Shown here piece after piece: positions 39,201-47,968 of a stretch of DNA of 64,000 bases (position 1 is the stretch's first letter; each line of letters begins with the position of its first letter). The stretch spans positions 1 to 64,000 of the forward strand of contig JAIQFL010000006.1 of the NCBI GenBank assembly GCA_020073365.1. The letters are read 5' to 3'. This DNA comes from Terriglobia bacterium (lineage in GTDB: Bacteria > Acidobacteriota > Terriglobia > Bryobacterales > Bryobacteraceae). The translations under genes and the position numbers were made by a program. Below the pieces are notes generated by a model that was not told the origin of the DNA, did not search any database, and was given only the letters and a program-made list of their open reading frames with translations.

Positions 39201-39717
39201 GCGCCGGAAGGCCATCGATACGCTGATGACCATGACCAAAGACGCCGACACCACGCGCCGGAAGGCGGTGGGGATGAACACAGCCCTCACCAGCTTGACC
39301 GACAGTTGGAAGCAGCCCAACGCGCCGCCGGTTCCCGATGCTGTCAAGAAGGCGGCCGACGACCTCTTGGCGCGAGTGAAAGCGGCCGCCGCGACCTTTG
39401 AAAACCCGGCTGGCGGCGGCCGTGGTGGCGGCGGTGGAGGAGCAGGCCCGCCCCTCAGCTATACTCCGCCTCCGGTGACCCAGAAGATCGCCCGTCTGAT
39501 GGGGACCATCGACGCCTATTCGGAAGCGCCCACTGCACGCCAGTTGGCGGACATCGAGGAGGCTTCCGCGCAGCTTCAGAAGGGTCGTGCCGAAGTGGAC
39601 AAGCTGTGGGACGAAGTACCGAAGCTGAACAAGATGATGACGGATGCCGGCGTCCCGTATTTCACGGTGACCCCCAGCACCGCCCCGCCGCCCGCCGGTC
39701 GCGGTGGCGGCAATTGA
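36271..39717 (+). CDS. Large exported VPS10/sortilin-type BNR-repeat protein with Gly-rich linker
   Basis: Signal peptide MKLARLFRTCGLASALVFSLWTGNAFA; repeated YKSTDGGATW / SEDGGRTF motifs; Gly-rich stretch around 38800-39090. Confidence 0.88.
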   Translation: MKLARLFRTCGLASALVFSLWTGNAFAQTAPTAYDTALKNLRFRSIGPATMGGRIDDFAVVESNPDIIYVGAAAGGLFKTVNGGMSWQAIFADQPNPSIGDIALAPSNPAILYVGTGEANNRQSSSWGDGVYKSMDAGKTWTHLGLKETHHIGRIVVHPTDPNIVYVAALGDLWGPNKERGVYKSTDGGATWALTLFVNEDTGVSDIAIDSQSPNILYAAAYQHRRTVFGYNGGGPGSGLYRSTDGGSHWTRLSQGLPATGDVGRCSLDIYRKNTNIVYAEVEHGTLGGVYRSEDKGATWARMSDTNPRPSYFSQIRIDPNNDQKIWLGGVNMYMSEDGGRTFVQTRFRGVHSDVHAIWIDPANSDHMLSGNDGGVWVTSDSGRNWRHIDNIALGQFYEVAFDFQKPYHVCGGLQDNYSWCGPSSSTQQLGIGNEDWMTVQGGDGFYNRIDPSDPNIIYAESQDGNLSRRDLRTSESKSIRPQEDNDQAPRYRFQWNSPLMISPHNAKTIYYGGNHLFKSIDRGDTWVRLGEDLTTHAERDKMTILGKVVDRTTLSRHDGVVAWPCITAIAESPVKAGVLWVGTDDGNVQLSRDDGKTWHNVVSMIQGAPKGGYVSRIEPSHKEEGTAYVTFDNHRSADYGIYIFRTTNFGDSFTRITNGIPPEAGTVHVIREDPVNANLLFAGTEFGMFVTFDRGANWRRMKNGLPTVPVFDIQIHPRDRDLILATHGRSIWIMDNITALEDLNDQVLTTDLKLFGTRAGIQWKMANYRGFTGTSLFFAANAPTGVVLDYFAKAAGPARVTVADKTGKQVRQLNARAEAGVINRTVWDMRYDAPIPPAAGATAAGSGGGSGGGRGGGGGGRGAGGRGGRGSGGGAAAGGGGAEGPPGALAEGVAGGGVAGEAGGELQTEFGAAGGGGGGGGGGGGGGRGGFGGGRGALVEPGEYLVTITAGGKSDSHTVTVEDDPRIQISAEDRAKRRKAIDTLMTMTKDADTTRRKAVGMNTALTSLTDSWKQPNAPPVPDAVKKAADDLLARVKAAAATFENPAGGGRGGGGGGAGPPLSYTPPPVTQKIARLMGTIDAYSEAPTARQLADIEEASAQLQKGRAEVDKLWDEVPKLNKMMTDAGVPYFTVTPSTAPPPAGRGGGN

Positions 39718-39718
39718 G

Positions 39719-40624
39719 ATGAACAACGTGGGACAGGCCCTTTGGCCTGTCTACTGCGAACACGGCGGGACAGGCCCTTCGGCCTGTCAACGGCGGCAGC
39801 GCCGCCGCACCCTGCTTTTCAACCTTCCCGCCATCACCGCCATCCTCGCCAGCGCCCCGGCGCTCGCCGCGAAGTCCTATCCGGTGGACGGAATTGTCGT
39901 CGCGCTCGACCCGGCGGCCAGGGCCATGCTGGTTTCCCACCGGCCGATCGCCAGGTACATGGGCGCCATGATGATGCCTTTCCGCGTGGACAACGCCCGC
40001 GAGCTCCAGGGACTCTATCCCGGAGCTCGCATTCAGTTCGAGCTGGTGGTAGGAAAGGATCGCTCGATCGCCAGGAACGTCCGGAAATCGGGCGGCGCAG
40101 ACGCCGCGATCCCCGCGCCCCGGGAAAAGCTGGCTATCGGCGATGCCGTGCCGGACTTTCAGCTCACGGACCAGGAAGGCCGGACGTTCGGTGCCGCCGA
40201 CCTCCGCGGAAAGGTGCTCGCCATCGACTTCATCTACACGCGTTGCCCCCTGCCCGACGTCTGCCCCAGGCTGGCCGCGAATTTCGCGACGCTCCAACGC
40301 CGCTTCCCGCAGGCACTCGGGCGAGATCTGATGCTGCTCTCGGTGACCGTGGATCCGGACTTCGATACCCCTGCCGTGCTGGCGGATTACGCCAAGCGCT
40401 GGTCGGCGGACAGCCGTGGCTGGCGTTTTCTGACGGGAGATGTCACGAAGCTTGCCGCTCAGCTCGGAGAGGTCTACTGGAGCGACGAGGGATCGATCGG
40501 GCACAATTCGACGACCTCCATCATTGGGCGCAATGGCAGGCTTGCCGCAGTGGTCGATGGATCTGCCTGGCGAATCGATCAACTCGAACACTTGATCTCG
40601 CACGAGCTCGAGAATACCCGGTAA
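39719..40624 (+). CDS. SCO1/SenC-family copper protein (copper-efflux-like domain plus thioredoxin fold)
   Basis: FQLTDQEGRTFGAADLRGKVLAIDFIYTRCPLPDVCPRLAANFATLQ; 5' codons overlap tandem palindromes. Confidence 0.83.
   Translation: MNNVGQALWPVYCEHGGTGPSACQRRQRRRTLLFNLPAITAILASAPALAAKSYPVDGIVVALDPAARAMLVSHRPIARYMGAMMMPFRVDNARELQGLYPGARIQFELVVGKDRSIARNVRKSGGADAAIPAPREKLAIGDAVPDFQLTDQEGRTFGAADLRGKVLAIDFIYTRCPLPDVCPRLAANFATLQRRFPQALGRDLMLLSVTVDPDFDTPAVLADYAKRWSADSRGWRFLTGDVTKLAAQLGEVYWSDEGSIGHNSTTSIIGRNGRLAAVVDGSAWRIDQLEHLISHELENTR
39728..39788 (+). repeat. Family A palindromic element, two tandem copies
   Basis: GTGGGACAGGCCCTTTGGCCTGTC (39728-39751) and GCGGGACAGGCCCTTCGGCCTGTC (39765-39788). 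Confidence 0.9.
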
Positions 40625-40646
40625 CACAGTGATATAATTCCTAGCC

Positions 40647-41816
40647 ATGTCATCCCGCACTGCCGAAATTCTAAACTCCGCCGTTTTTGCTTCCGACCAT
40701 GTACTGTTCCCTGAAATCTCGTACAAAGCATTTACCTATCCGGGAGATCAAGAGGCGCTGAATGCGCTGAAGAGCGTGCCGGGAGCGGGAACGTTGTTGA
40801 CCTATCTTCAGGAGAACTTCACGGAGCAGTTGGTCTTCGTCGAGAACAACGAGCAGATGATCCGGGCAGGAACCGGAAGCTTTCCGTCGCTCCACAAGCT
40901 CGTGGGCCGCTGTGCCGAGATTCTCTCCTTACCGGTCCCCGACGTGTTCGTTACCACCAATCCGGTCCTGAATGCCTACACGGTTGGGCATCGCCGCACC
41001 TGCGTCGTGCTGCACTCGGCTTTGGTGGAGGCCATGACGGCGGACGAGTTGAGCTTCGTGATCGGCCATGAGCTGGGGCATATCAAGTGCGGTCACGGAC
41101 TGTACCGGCAACTCGGAGGCCTTCTGGTTCAGTACTGGGACGCCGTCTCATCCCTGATGCCCGTTCCCGGGATCGGGCTGCTGCGCATCCCCCTGTTGAT
41201 TGCTTTCTGGGAGTGGTACCGGCGAGCCGAGTTCACCTGCGACCGCGCCGGTCTTCTGTGCGTGCAGACTCCCCAGGCGGCTATGACCGCGCTGGGGAAA
41301 CTGGCGGGCAAGATCACCGGACTCGAAGACGAGTTCCATATCGAGGCCGCCATCTCGCAGTCCGAAGCGCACAAGGATGTCAACAAGCTCGTCCTGGTGG
41401 TTTCCATCCTGAACAACATGGAGAACACGCATCCCTTTGTTCCGGTCCGGCTGAAGCAGATCAAGGAATATTCCGAAGGCCCGCAGTACCAGCAGGTGCT
41501 TGCCGGTCAATACGAGCGGGACCCGCTGGGTCTGCATGAAGGCGGAGTGCGCGTCAAGTGCGCGTGCGGCGCCAAGGTGAACATCAAGCTGAGCTTTTGC
41601 CCCGAGTGCGGGAAGCCCATCGAAGGCGACGCTGCCGCGGAGCTTGCCCCGGCCGCGTCGGTATGTGGAAACTGCGGCGGAGCCCTTACACCCGGAATCA
41701 AGTTTTGCCCCGCGTGCGGCGCTAAACAGGAGGCATCCGCCGCGGCTGCGGAAGCGCCCGGCTCGACGTTCGGCAAATTCAAGTCCTCGGCCGCCGGGTT
41801 TCTCAAGCGTCCGTGA
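40647..41816 (+). CDS. M48-family metalloprotease with C-terminal zinc ribbons
   Basis: VIGHELGHIKCGH; EFTCDRAGLL; C-term CACGAKVNIKLSFCPECG and CGNCGGALTPGIKFCPACG. Confidence 0.87.
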   Translation: MSSRTAEILNSAVFASDHVLFPEISYKAFTYPGDQEALNALKSVPGAGTLLTYLQENFTEQLVFVENNEQMIRAGTGSFPSLHKLVGRCAEILSLPVPDVFVTTNPVLNAYTVGHRRTCVVLHSALVEAMTADELSFVIGHELGHIKCGHGLYRQLGGLLVQYWDAVSSLMPVPGIGLLRIPLLIAFWEWYRRAEFTCDRAGLLCVQTPQAAMTALGKLAGKITGLEDEFHIEAAISQSEAHKDVNKLVLVVSILNNMENTHPFVPVRLKQIKEYSEGPQYQQVLAGQYERDPLGLHEGGVRVKCACGAKVNIKLSFCPECGKPIEGDAAAELAPAASVCGNCGGALTPGIKFCPACGAKQEASAAAAEAPGSTFGKFKSSAAGFLKRP

Positions 41817-41838
41817 CCGCGGCGCATGCCAGGCCGCC

Positions 41839-44304
41839 TTACTTTTTCAGGCCCGACATCCAGTTCTGGACGACAACGATGTTGCCGACGTCCTTCATGG
41901 TCATGGCCATGAGGCTGGCAATCCCCGTGGGGTTCGCCGGGGCATCCCTGGTGCCGGTCGAGCGGTAGGCCAGCGTTGCGCCGGCGGTCGAGAAATCCAC
42001 GACTCCGACCTCCGCCCCCGCCGCGGCGTTGGAGACGACGGGGCCGGCAACCGGAAACGCATCTCCCAGTGTGCGGAGTTTGGCCGGATCGAATGCCTGA
42101 GCCATCAGGATGCGGTCTCGCGCAAAGACCAGGTAGCCCGGCGGGCCCTCGCGCCGCGACGCCACAAACTGCACGCCGGAGGACACCTGCATGATGGGCG
42201 TCCGTTCCGGGGAATCCAGAGATCCGGCGTAGAGCATGTTGTCCGCGGCTACCTTCGCGCCGGCAACGAACAGAAACCGCCGGCCGTCCGGCAGAAACTG
42301 CGGCAACAGGTGTCGCATTTCATTGCGGGCCGGGTCCACCGTAGTCAGGCGCGTGAGGATCTTGGTAGCGACGGGCACCCGGTAAAGCCCGGCGCCGATC
42401 AGCCCGATGATGATGGTCCCATCCGGGCCCCACGCTCCCGCCAGGTTGGTGTTCACGTCGCACAAGGTAAGGGGAAGGCCACCATCCACACGGATTGTCT
42501 TGAGCTTTCCGCCGGAGGGGAAGGCCAGTGAGTGGCCATCGGGGGACCAAAACGGAGTGCCGGCTCCCTGGGTGCCCTCCAGGACGCGGGGCTCCAGCGA
42601 GTCAAACGATCGGACCGAGATCTGGCCCCTTGACACAAACGCGATGCTGCGGCCATCGGGAGAAAGATTCACCCGGGTAACCGTTCCGTTGTTGGGAGCC
42701 CATACCGTAAACCGCGTGACCGCTTGGGACACGGCGAAGGCAGTGGCGGTTGGCTGCCGGGATGTGGTTATAGAGGCAACGGCCGGCGACGCCAGGGCAG
42801 CCGGAGGCGACGAAGACACGCCCGGCTGCTCCGGCGCCGTCTCCCATTGGCGGGAACCCGCGGCGAACAGCAGATAGCAAAGCGTGCCGCCCGCGATCCA
42901 ATAGACGCTCTTCGGCACGCGGCGAGGAGCGGGCGCGGCCACCATGGTCGCAACCGGCGGCGATGGCGCCGCGGGCGCCTGCGGCGGTGGCACAGTGGGA
43001 GCGGGAGCCGGCGGCGGGGTGCCAGGGGCCCACCCTGCCGCGATCCACTCCAGCGCCGCTTTCAGATCGCAGGCCGTGTGCCAGCGTTCCTCGGGATCCT
43101 TCGCCAGGCAGCGTTCGAGCACGCGGTCCAGCCCCGCAGGCACGATGGGTTCGCGGATCTCCGGCGGTTCCGCGGTGAGGATCGCCGCCATTACCGCGGC
43201 TGAGTTTTCGCCGGGGAAAGCGCGCTTCCCCGCCAGCATTTCATAGAGCACCAGCCCGAACGAGAAAATATCGCTCGACCGATCGGCTTCCTTCCCCTGC
43301 ACCTGTTCCGGAGACATGTAGTGCAGCGTGCCCAGAATCGCGCCTTCCTCGGTGACGTGCGACCCATCCTCGTTTCCCATGGCTACGGCCCGCGCGATCT
43401 TGGCCAAGCCGAAATCCAGAACCTTCACCCCCGATCGGGTCACCAGGACATTGCCGGGCTTCAGATCGCGATGCACGATCCCTTTGTGGTGCGCTGCGTC
43501 CAGCGCGTCCGCCATCTGGATCGCCATCGTGAGCGCTTTCGAAACCGGCAGCGGGCCTTTCGCCAGCTTCGCTTCCAGCGTCTCACCCTCCAGCATTTCC
43601 ATGACGATGAGCGGCTGGCCGCAGTACTCTTCCACTCCATAGACCGTACAGATGTTGGGATGATTGAGGGCCGAAGCGGCGCGGGCTTCGCGCTGGAAAC
43701 GACCCAGGGCCGCCGGGTCGCCGGCCAGTTCCTGGGGCAGGAATTTCAGGGCCACATGGCGCCCCAGCTTCAGGTCGGCGGCCCGATAGACCACGCCCAT
43801 GCCCCCGCCACCCACCTTCTCGATCACCTGGTAGTGGGAGATGGTCTTGCCGCGCAGATCGCCGGTGTCGAAGGGAGCCACGGCAGGGCCGCTGGCTGAT
43901 CCCTTGGGGCGCACCGGCAACGGCTCGGGCGAATCCGGTACCGGTTCCACCCGCTCCTTATAGACCACGTCCGGTTGTCCCGCGAACCGGTAGCCCCGGC
44001 GCGCCAGCGTCTCCACGTACCGCGGGTTCTCGGCCGATTCCCCCAATGCCTCCCGCAGCCTCAGGACCGCGGCGTTAATGCCGTGACCCACCTCCACGAT
44101 GGTGCCATTGGGCCAAAGCTTCCTGCGGATGTCCTCGCGCAGCACCACCTCGCCAGGATGCTCCAGCAGCATCGCCAGGATTCGGAAGGGCTGTTCCTGA
44201 AGCCTGATCCTCCGGCCGTTCTGACGCAATTCCGCCGCGCGCACGTCCAGCTCAAACTCGCCAAAACGAATGATGCGAACCCCTCGAAACGACCGCGTGG
44301 ACAC
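41839..44304 (-). CDS. wHTH (OmpR-type) - Ser/Thr kinase - TM - TolB/PD40 propeller protein
   Basis: FGEFELDVRAAELRQNGRRIRLQEQPFRILAMLLEHPGEVV (wHTH); GGGGMGVVYRAADLKLGRHVALK, HRDLKPGNVLV, DFGLAK (kinase); TM YWIAGGTLCYLLFAAG; propeller repeats. Confidence 0.9.
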   Translation of the reverse strand: MSTRSFRGVRIIRFGEFELDVRAAELRQNGRRIRLQEQPFRILAMLLEHPGEVVLREDIRRKLWPNGTIVEVGHGINAAVLRLREALGESAENPRYVETLARRGYRFAGQPDVVYKERVEPVPDSPEPLPVRPKGSASGPAVAPFDTGDLRGKTISHYQVIEKVGGGGMGVVYRAADLKLGRHVALKFLPQELAGDPAALGRFQREARAASALNHPNICTVYGVEEYCGQPLIVMEMLEGETLEAKLAKGPLPVSKALTMAIQMADALDAAHHKGIVHRDLKPGNVLVTRSGVKVLDFGLAKIARAVAMGNEDGSHVTEEGAILGTLHYMSPEQVQGKEADRSSDIFSFGLVLYEMLAGKRAFPGENSAAVMAAILTAEPPEIREPIVPAGLDRVLERCLAKDPEERWHTACDLKAALEWIAAGWAPGTPPPAPAPTVPPPQAPAAPSPPVATMVAAPAPRRVPKSVYWIAGGTLCYLLFAAGSRQWETAPEQPGVSSSPPAALASPAVASITTSRQPTATAFAVSQAVTRFTVWAPNNGTVTRVNLSPDGRSIAFVSRGQISVRSFDSLEPRVLEGTQGAGTPFWSPDGHSLAFPSGGKLKTIRVDGGLPLTLCDVNTNLAGAWGPDGTIIIGLIGAGLYRVPVATKILTRLTTVDPARNEMRHLLPQFLPDGRRFLFVAGAKVAADNMLYAGSLDSPERTPIMQVSSGVQFVASRREGPPGYLVFARDRILMAQAFDPAKLRTLGDAFPVAGPVVSNAAAGAEVGVVDFSTAGATLAYRSTGTRDAPANPTGIASLMAMTMKDVGNIVVVQNWMSGLKK

Positions 44305-44542
44305 GGTGCCCTCCTCAGATCTCTCTCAGACTGGTTCTGCCCCGTTTGACGAAGAATGTACCCCAAAGGTCTCGCAACAAGTTCCCATAAATCGCGTACT
44401 TCGCGAATCGGGGAGGATTTTCGCGCGACTATCCACGCGACTCCCGCGCGACTTTCATGCGACTGCCGTGGGACCAAGAAATGACTGCCCCGGCATCGAG
44501 GTACGGAGCGCCGCGCCCCACAATCGCCTTAACCACACACGC

Positions 44543-45202
44543 ATGGTGGGGAGGGCGGCCTTGAGAACTTGGGTGACAGTGGTTCTGGGATTGGCGCTGG
44601 CGCCGTGGGCGGCGGCGAACGTGGATCTGGGCGGGTCCTTCATGCCGAGTGGCCCGGCACACCTGAGGATCGCGGTGCGGCTGGTCAACTCCAACGTGGT
44701 CCCGATAAAGAGCCTGGCTCAGGCGGAGAAGATTGCCGGGGCCATTCTCGGACAAGCCGGCGTGGAGGTGAATTGGCTGGAATGCGCCGCGGTCGAGCCC
44801 CTACCGGGGATAGCCGATCCTTGCCTCCAGGACCGGCGGCCCACGGACCTTTGTCTACAGATGTTAATGCACAAGCCGCCGGTCTTCCACGGCGACGTGA
44901 CGGGCTTTGCCGTCCTCACGCCTCTTTGGAAGGAGGGCGAGTCGTATGCCGGCGTCGCTTACCCCATGGTGGAAGATACGGCGAAGAGTCTGGATGGTGA
45001 CGTTCGGTACGTGTTGGGGGCCACCCTGGCTCACGAAATCGGACACCTGCTGTTAGGCGCGAAGGCCCACTTCCCGAGCGGGGTCATGCGCCCACGTCTC
45101 GAACGCGAACAACTGCGCATGGCGGCGCGGGGAGAATTGCTCTTCACCCCTCAGCAGGCCAGCCAGATACGGGCAGAGGTCGCCCGGCGAATGGCCAAAT
45201 AA
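44543..45202 (+). CDS. Putative exported zincin-like metallopeptidase
   Basis: MVGRAALRTWVTVVLGLALAPWAAA signal; ATLAHEIGHLLLGAKAH (HExxH). Confidence 0.65.
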   Translation: MVGRAALRTWVTVVLGLALAPWAAANVDLGGSFMPSGPAHLRIAVRLVNSNVVPIKSLAQAEKIAGAILGQAGVEVNWLECAAVEPLPGIADPCLQDRRPTDLCLQMLMHKPPVFHGDVTGFAVLTPLWKEGESYAGVAYPMVEDTAKSLDGDVRYVLGATLAHEIGHLLLGAKAHFPSGVMRPRLEREQLRMAARGELLFTPQQASQIRAEVARRMAK

Positions 45203-45218
45203 TGGATGCGCTATGACT

Positions 45219-45335
45219 CTACTTCGGCTTTTGCATCCTCACCCTGTCGCACTTGGGGCACCTCCACTTCCGGTTCTTATGGTAGACGTGTCCCTTCAGT
45301 TCTTTCATCCGAACTTTGCAGTTCTTACAGGTCAC
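45219..45335 (-). CDS. 38-aa zinc-ribbon miniprotein (not in ORF track)
   Basis: GTG start overlaps upstream TGA (GTGA). Translation VTCKNCKVRMKELKGHVYHKNRKWRCPKCDRVRMQKPK* with two CxxC knuckles. Confidence 0.7.
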   Translation of the reverse strand: MTCKNCKVRMKELKGHVYHKNRKWRCPKCDRVRMQKPK

Positions 45336-45748
45336 CGTTCCGGCGCTTCCCTGGCGTCGCGATAGACTTCTTCCCGGATGATCCGTTCGGTGGCTTCATT
45401 CAGGTACTCGTTGAGCGCGTCCTTGATCTCCAGGTACTCCGGCCACAGCGTCTTTTCAATGAACGATTTGGGAGCCCGCACCAGCACCGTGGTGTAGCGC
45501 TGGCGCTTGTAGCGGTACGGTTCCAGCCCGTAGCGCCGGCAGAGGGCCGAGAACAAGCGCCTCTGCCATTGGTCGGGCAACGAGAACTGCATCTCTATTG
45601 GCTGCTCAGTCCGCAGCATGCCGGCGAGCGCCTGCTTCACCCGCACAATGGCGGCCGCCGCTGCGTTGCGCTCGCCGTCGGTGGTAGCCCCCTCGAAAAG
45701 GGCGGAAATCTTGCGCAGCTTCTCGCGGAGTTCCCGTTCGGTGATCAT
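45332..45748 (-). CDS. Uncharacterised protein, tentatively DUF2786-like N-terminus
   Basis: ITERELREKLRKISALFEGATTDGERNAAAAAIVRVKQAL; tentative family resemblance only. Confidence 0.6.
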   Translation of the reverse strand: MITERELREKLRKISALFEGATTDGERNAAAAAIVRVKQALAGMLRTEQPIEMQFSLPDQWQRRLFSALCRRYGLEPYRYKRQRYTTVLVRAPKSFIEKTLWPEYLEIKDALNEYLNEATERIIREEVYRDAREAPER

Positions 45749-45869
45749 TGGATTCTAATAGGGTATCCAAGGTGAAGCTGGAAGTGAGGCTCGGACACAG
45801 AGGTTACCCCGGTGTGCGCAGGTGAAACCGTGCTGTGCCACGACAGCAAGTCCGGCGCTCTCAGACTGC

Positions 45870-47618
45870 TTAGTCCCCCGCGAGCGCTGTGATCATCTCG
45901 GGAGCTTCCACCGGCGCTGGCGACTTTGCCACCAGTGCTGGTGTTGCGGCCTCTGCCACTGGCGCTGCCGCCTTTGCCGCCGGGGCCGGTGTTGCCGCCT
46001 TTGCCGCTGCCACAGCCTTTGCCGCCGGCGCTGGGGCTGCCGCCTTTGCCACTGCCACCGGTGCTGTCGCCTTTGCCGCCGGCGCTGGCTTTGCCGCCTT
46101 TGCCACTGCCACCGGTGCTGTCGCCTTTGCCGCCGGTGCTGGCGCTGCCGCCTTTGCCTGTGCCTTTCGAGCCCTTCGCGCCGCGGCAGGACGCCGTGCC
46201 GGCTTCTTCACCCCCGCCGCGCGGCAGAGTTCCCGGAAGCTGACCTGGATGAAGTCGCGGAGCTTTTTCACATCCGGAGCCGCATGCGAATCCGCGGTCA
46301 GCCCGAAGAACATCTTTCCGTCATAGCTCTGCACGGCGCAGCCAATCCCCAGCTCATAGCCCGTGGGGACCTGCGGATAAGAGGCAATCATCCGCCTGCC
46401 GACCGAGTAGAGAGGCACCGGCGACCCCGGCACATTGGTGCAGATGATGTTGAAGAGCGGTGACGGGAACATCAACGCGGGGAGGCCGCCCCAAAACAGC
46501 TTCTGCAAGGGGGGCGGGGCAGAGCCCAGCCAGGCGCCGGCAATGGCCACCAACTCGGCGGCCCGGGTGCTCTTCATCGTCTCCATCCTGGCGGTGACGG
46601 CCCGCAGCATTTCCAGCGGATCGGGCACGTCCATGGGCAGCACCACCGGCAGAAACGTGATCCGGTTTCCCAAGGACTCCTGCTGATCGTCCCGCCGCAC
46701 GCTCACCGGGCAGACGACGCGCAGCAGTCGATTCTCCACCGGCTGCCGATGCAGCTTGGCATAGCGCGTGAGGGCGCGGGTCAGCACCGTCAGGAAGACG
46801 TCGTTTACCTTACAGCCTACCGCCTTGCGAATGGCCTGCACATCGGCAAAATCGACTTCGGTCCAGCAGAAGAGCCGGTCCCCGGTACAGGGCTTGTTGC
46901 AAGGTAGCCGCGGGGTGGCGGCGGCCACTTCCGGCAACAGGCTGACGAGTTCCTTGATGCCATTCTGCATGTGGTCGCTCAGGAGGGCCTGCGTGAAATC
47001 GAGAATCCCCTCCTCCGCCGCGATCAGGTTTTCCAGCGAACCGCGGACTGCGCCGGCCAAGGCCTCCGCCAGACCGCGCTCCGGCGCCGCCGCCTTGCGG
47101 GCAGGAACGCGCGGTTTGGGAACGGCATGGGAGCGTTCCGGTGTCGGGTCCAGCATCACTTTCAGGAGCGCCACACCCGCGACGCCGTCGACCAGCGCGT
47201 GGTGGAGCCGCGCAATCAGCGCCCCGCGGCCGCCTTCGAGGCCATCCACCACGTAAATCTCCCACAACGGCTTACGGCGGTCCATCACTCCGCTGAGAAT
47301 GCGGCCGGCCAGCGCCTGCAATTCGGCTTCGCCGCCAGGGGCGTCCAGGCTTACGGGGAAAACGTGGCGGCGGATGTCGAAATACAGATCATCTTCCCAG
47401 GTTGGGTAGCCAATATCGAACGGAGGAGATACCGCGATCTGCATGTAACGAGGGATGAAATGCAGCTTGGAGTCGATGTTGGCGACGAATTCTTCGAACG
47501 GTATGGCTCCGTCAAAAACACAAACGCACGCGACGTTTAAAGGAATCTCCGGGCGTTCGAGGTAGAGGAAGGCAGCGTCTGACGCGGACAGACGGCGGCT
47601 GGGCAATGGTTGTGTCAT
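45870..47618 (-). CDS. Wax ester synthase/diacylglycerol acyltransferase (WS/DGAT) with Ala/Pro/Lys repeat tail
   Basis: LSASDAAFLYLERPEIPLNVACVCVFDG; ARLHHALVDGVAGVALL (HHxxxDG); NVPGSPVPLYSVGRRM; C-terminal 18-aa repeats. Confidence 0.9.
   Translation of the reverse strand: MTQPLPSRRLSASDAAFLYLERPEIPLNVACVCVFDGAIPFEEFVANIDSKLHFIPRYMQIAVSPPFDIGYPTWEDDLYFDIRRHVFPVSLDAPGGEAELQALAGRILSGVMDRRKPLWEIYVVDGLEGGRGALIARLHHALVDGVAGVALLKVMLDPTPERSHAVPKPRVPARKAAAPERGLAEALAGAVRGSLENLIAAEEGILDFTQALLSDHMQNGIKELVSLLPEVAAATPRLPCNKPCTGDRLFCWTEVDFADVQAIRKAVGCKVNDVFLTVLTRALTRYAKLHRQPVENRLLRVVCPVSVRRDDQQESLGNRITFLPVVLPMDVPDPLEMLRAVTARMETMKSTRAAELVAIAGAWLGSAPPPLQKLFWGGLPALMFPSPLFNIICTNVPGSPVPLYSVGRRMIASYPQVPTGYELGIGCAVQSYDGKMFFGLTADSHAAPDVKKLRDFIQVSFRELCRAAGVKKPARRPAAARRARKAQAKAAAPAPAAKATAPVAVAKAAKPAPAAKATAPVAVAKAAAPAPAAKAVAAAKAATPAPAAKAAAPVAEAATPALVAKSPAPVEAPEMITALAGD
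45960..46170 (-). repeat. In-CDS tandem repeat, 54-nt period (18 aa: KATAPVAVAKAAxPAPAA)
   Basis: ACTGCCACCG recurs at 46051 and 46105 within near-identical 54-nt blocks; more degenerate units flank them. Confidence 0.75.
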
Positions 47619-47938
47619 ATTACAGGCAACTAGCGTGGCATCCCACGGTTTCTTCATCGTCCGCAACGCCTTCGTCGGCGGCCAGATCCTGACGGCTTCC
47701 CCGCTGCCAGAGCTCGAACGCAAGGATGTCCAGTTCCTCCTCAAATCTGGGGCGAGAAACCTCGTCCCCCGAAGAGGCTTCGGCGAGCTCTTCGGCTACC
47801 GGCATCGCTAGTGTTTCCATGACATGCCTCCTTGAATATTCAGGTTAACAAGATCTTTGACTCTGATTGTAGGTTAAGCGGAATCCCAAGCCCTGTCAAT
47901 GGGGTGTAGCCTTTGGAACCTTTGGAGCGTTTGGTGGC

Positions 47939-47956
47939 GCAGGCGGTTCCGCCTGC
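47939..47956 (+). repeat. Palindrome GCAGGCGGTTCCGCCTGC
   Basis: 8-bp perfect arms, 2-nt centre. Confidence 0.7.
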
Positions 47957-47968
47957 GGCTGGAACCGC

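Noticed and set aside
36382-39726. 1114-aa minus-strand ORF opposite the BNR protein
   Set aside because: Shadow ORF. The plus strand has a signal peptide and repeated BNR motifs, and the antisense product has no recognisable motifs.
47620-47820. 66-aa minus ORF as a DUF2934-like protein
   Set aside because: Weak resemblance (ILAFELWQRGS) and no convincing continuation; not enough support.
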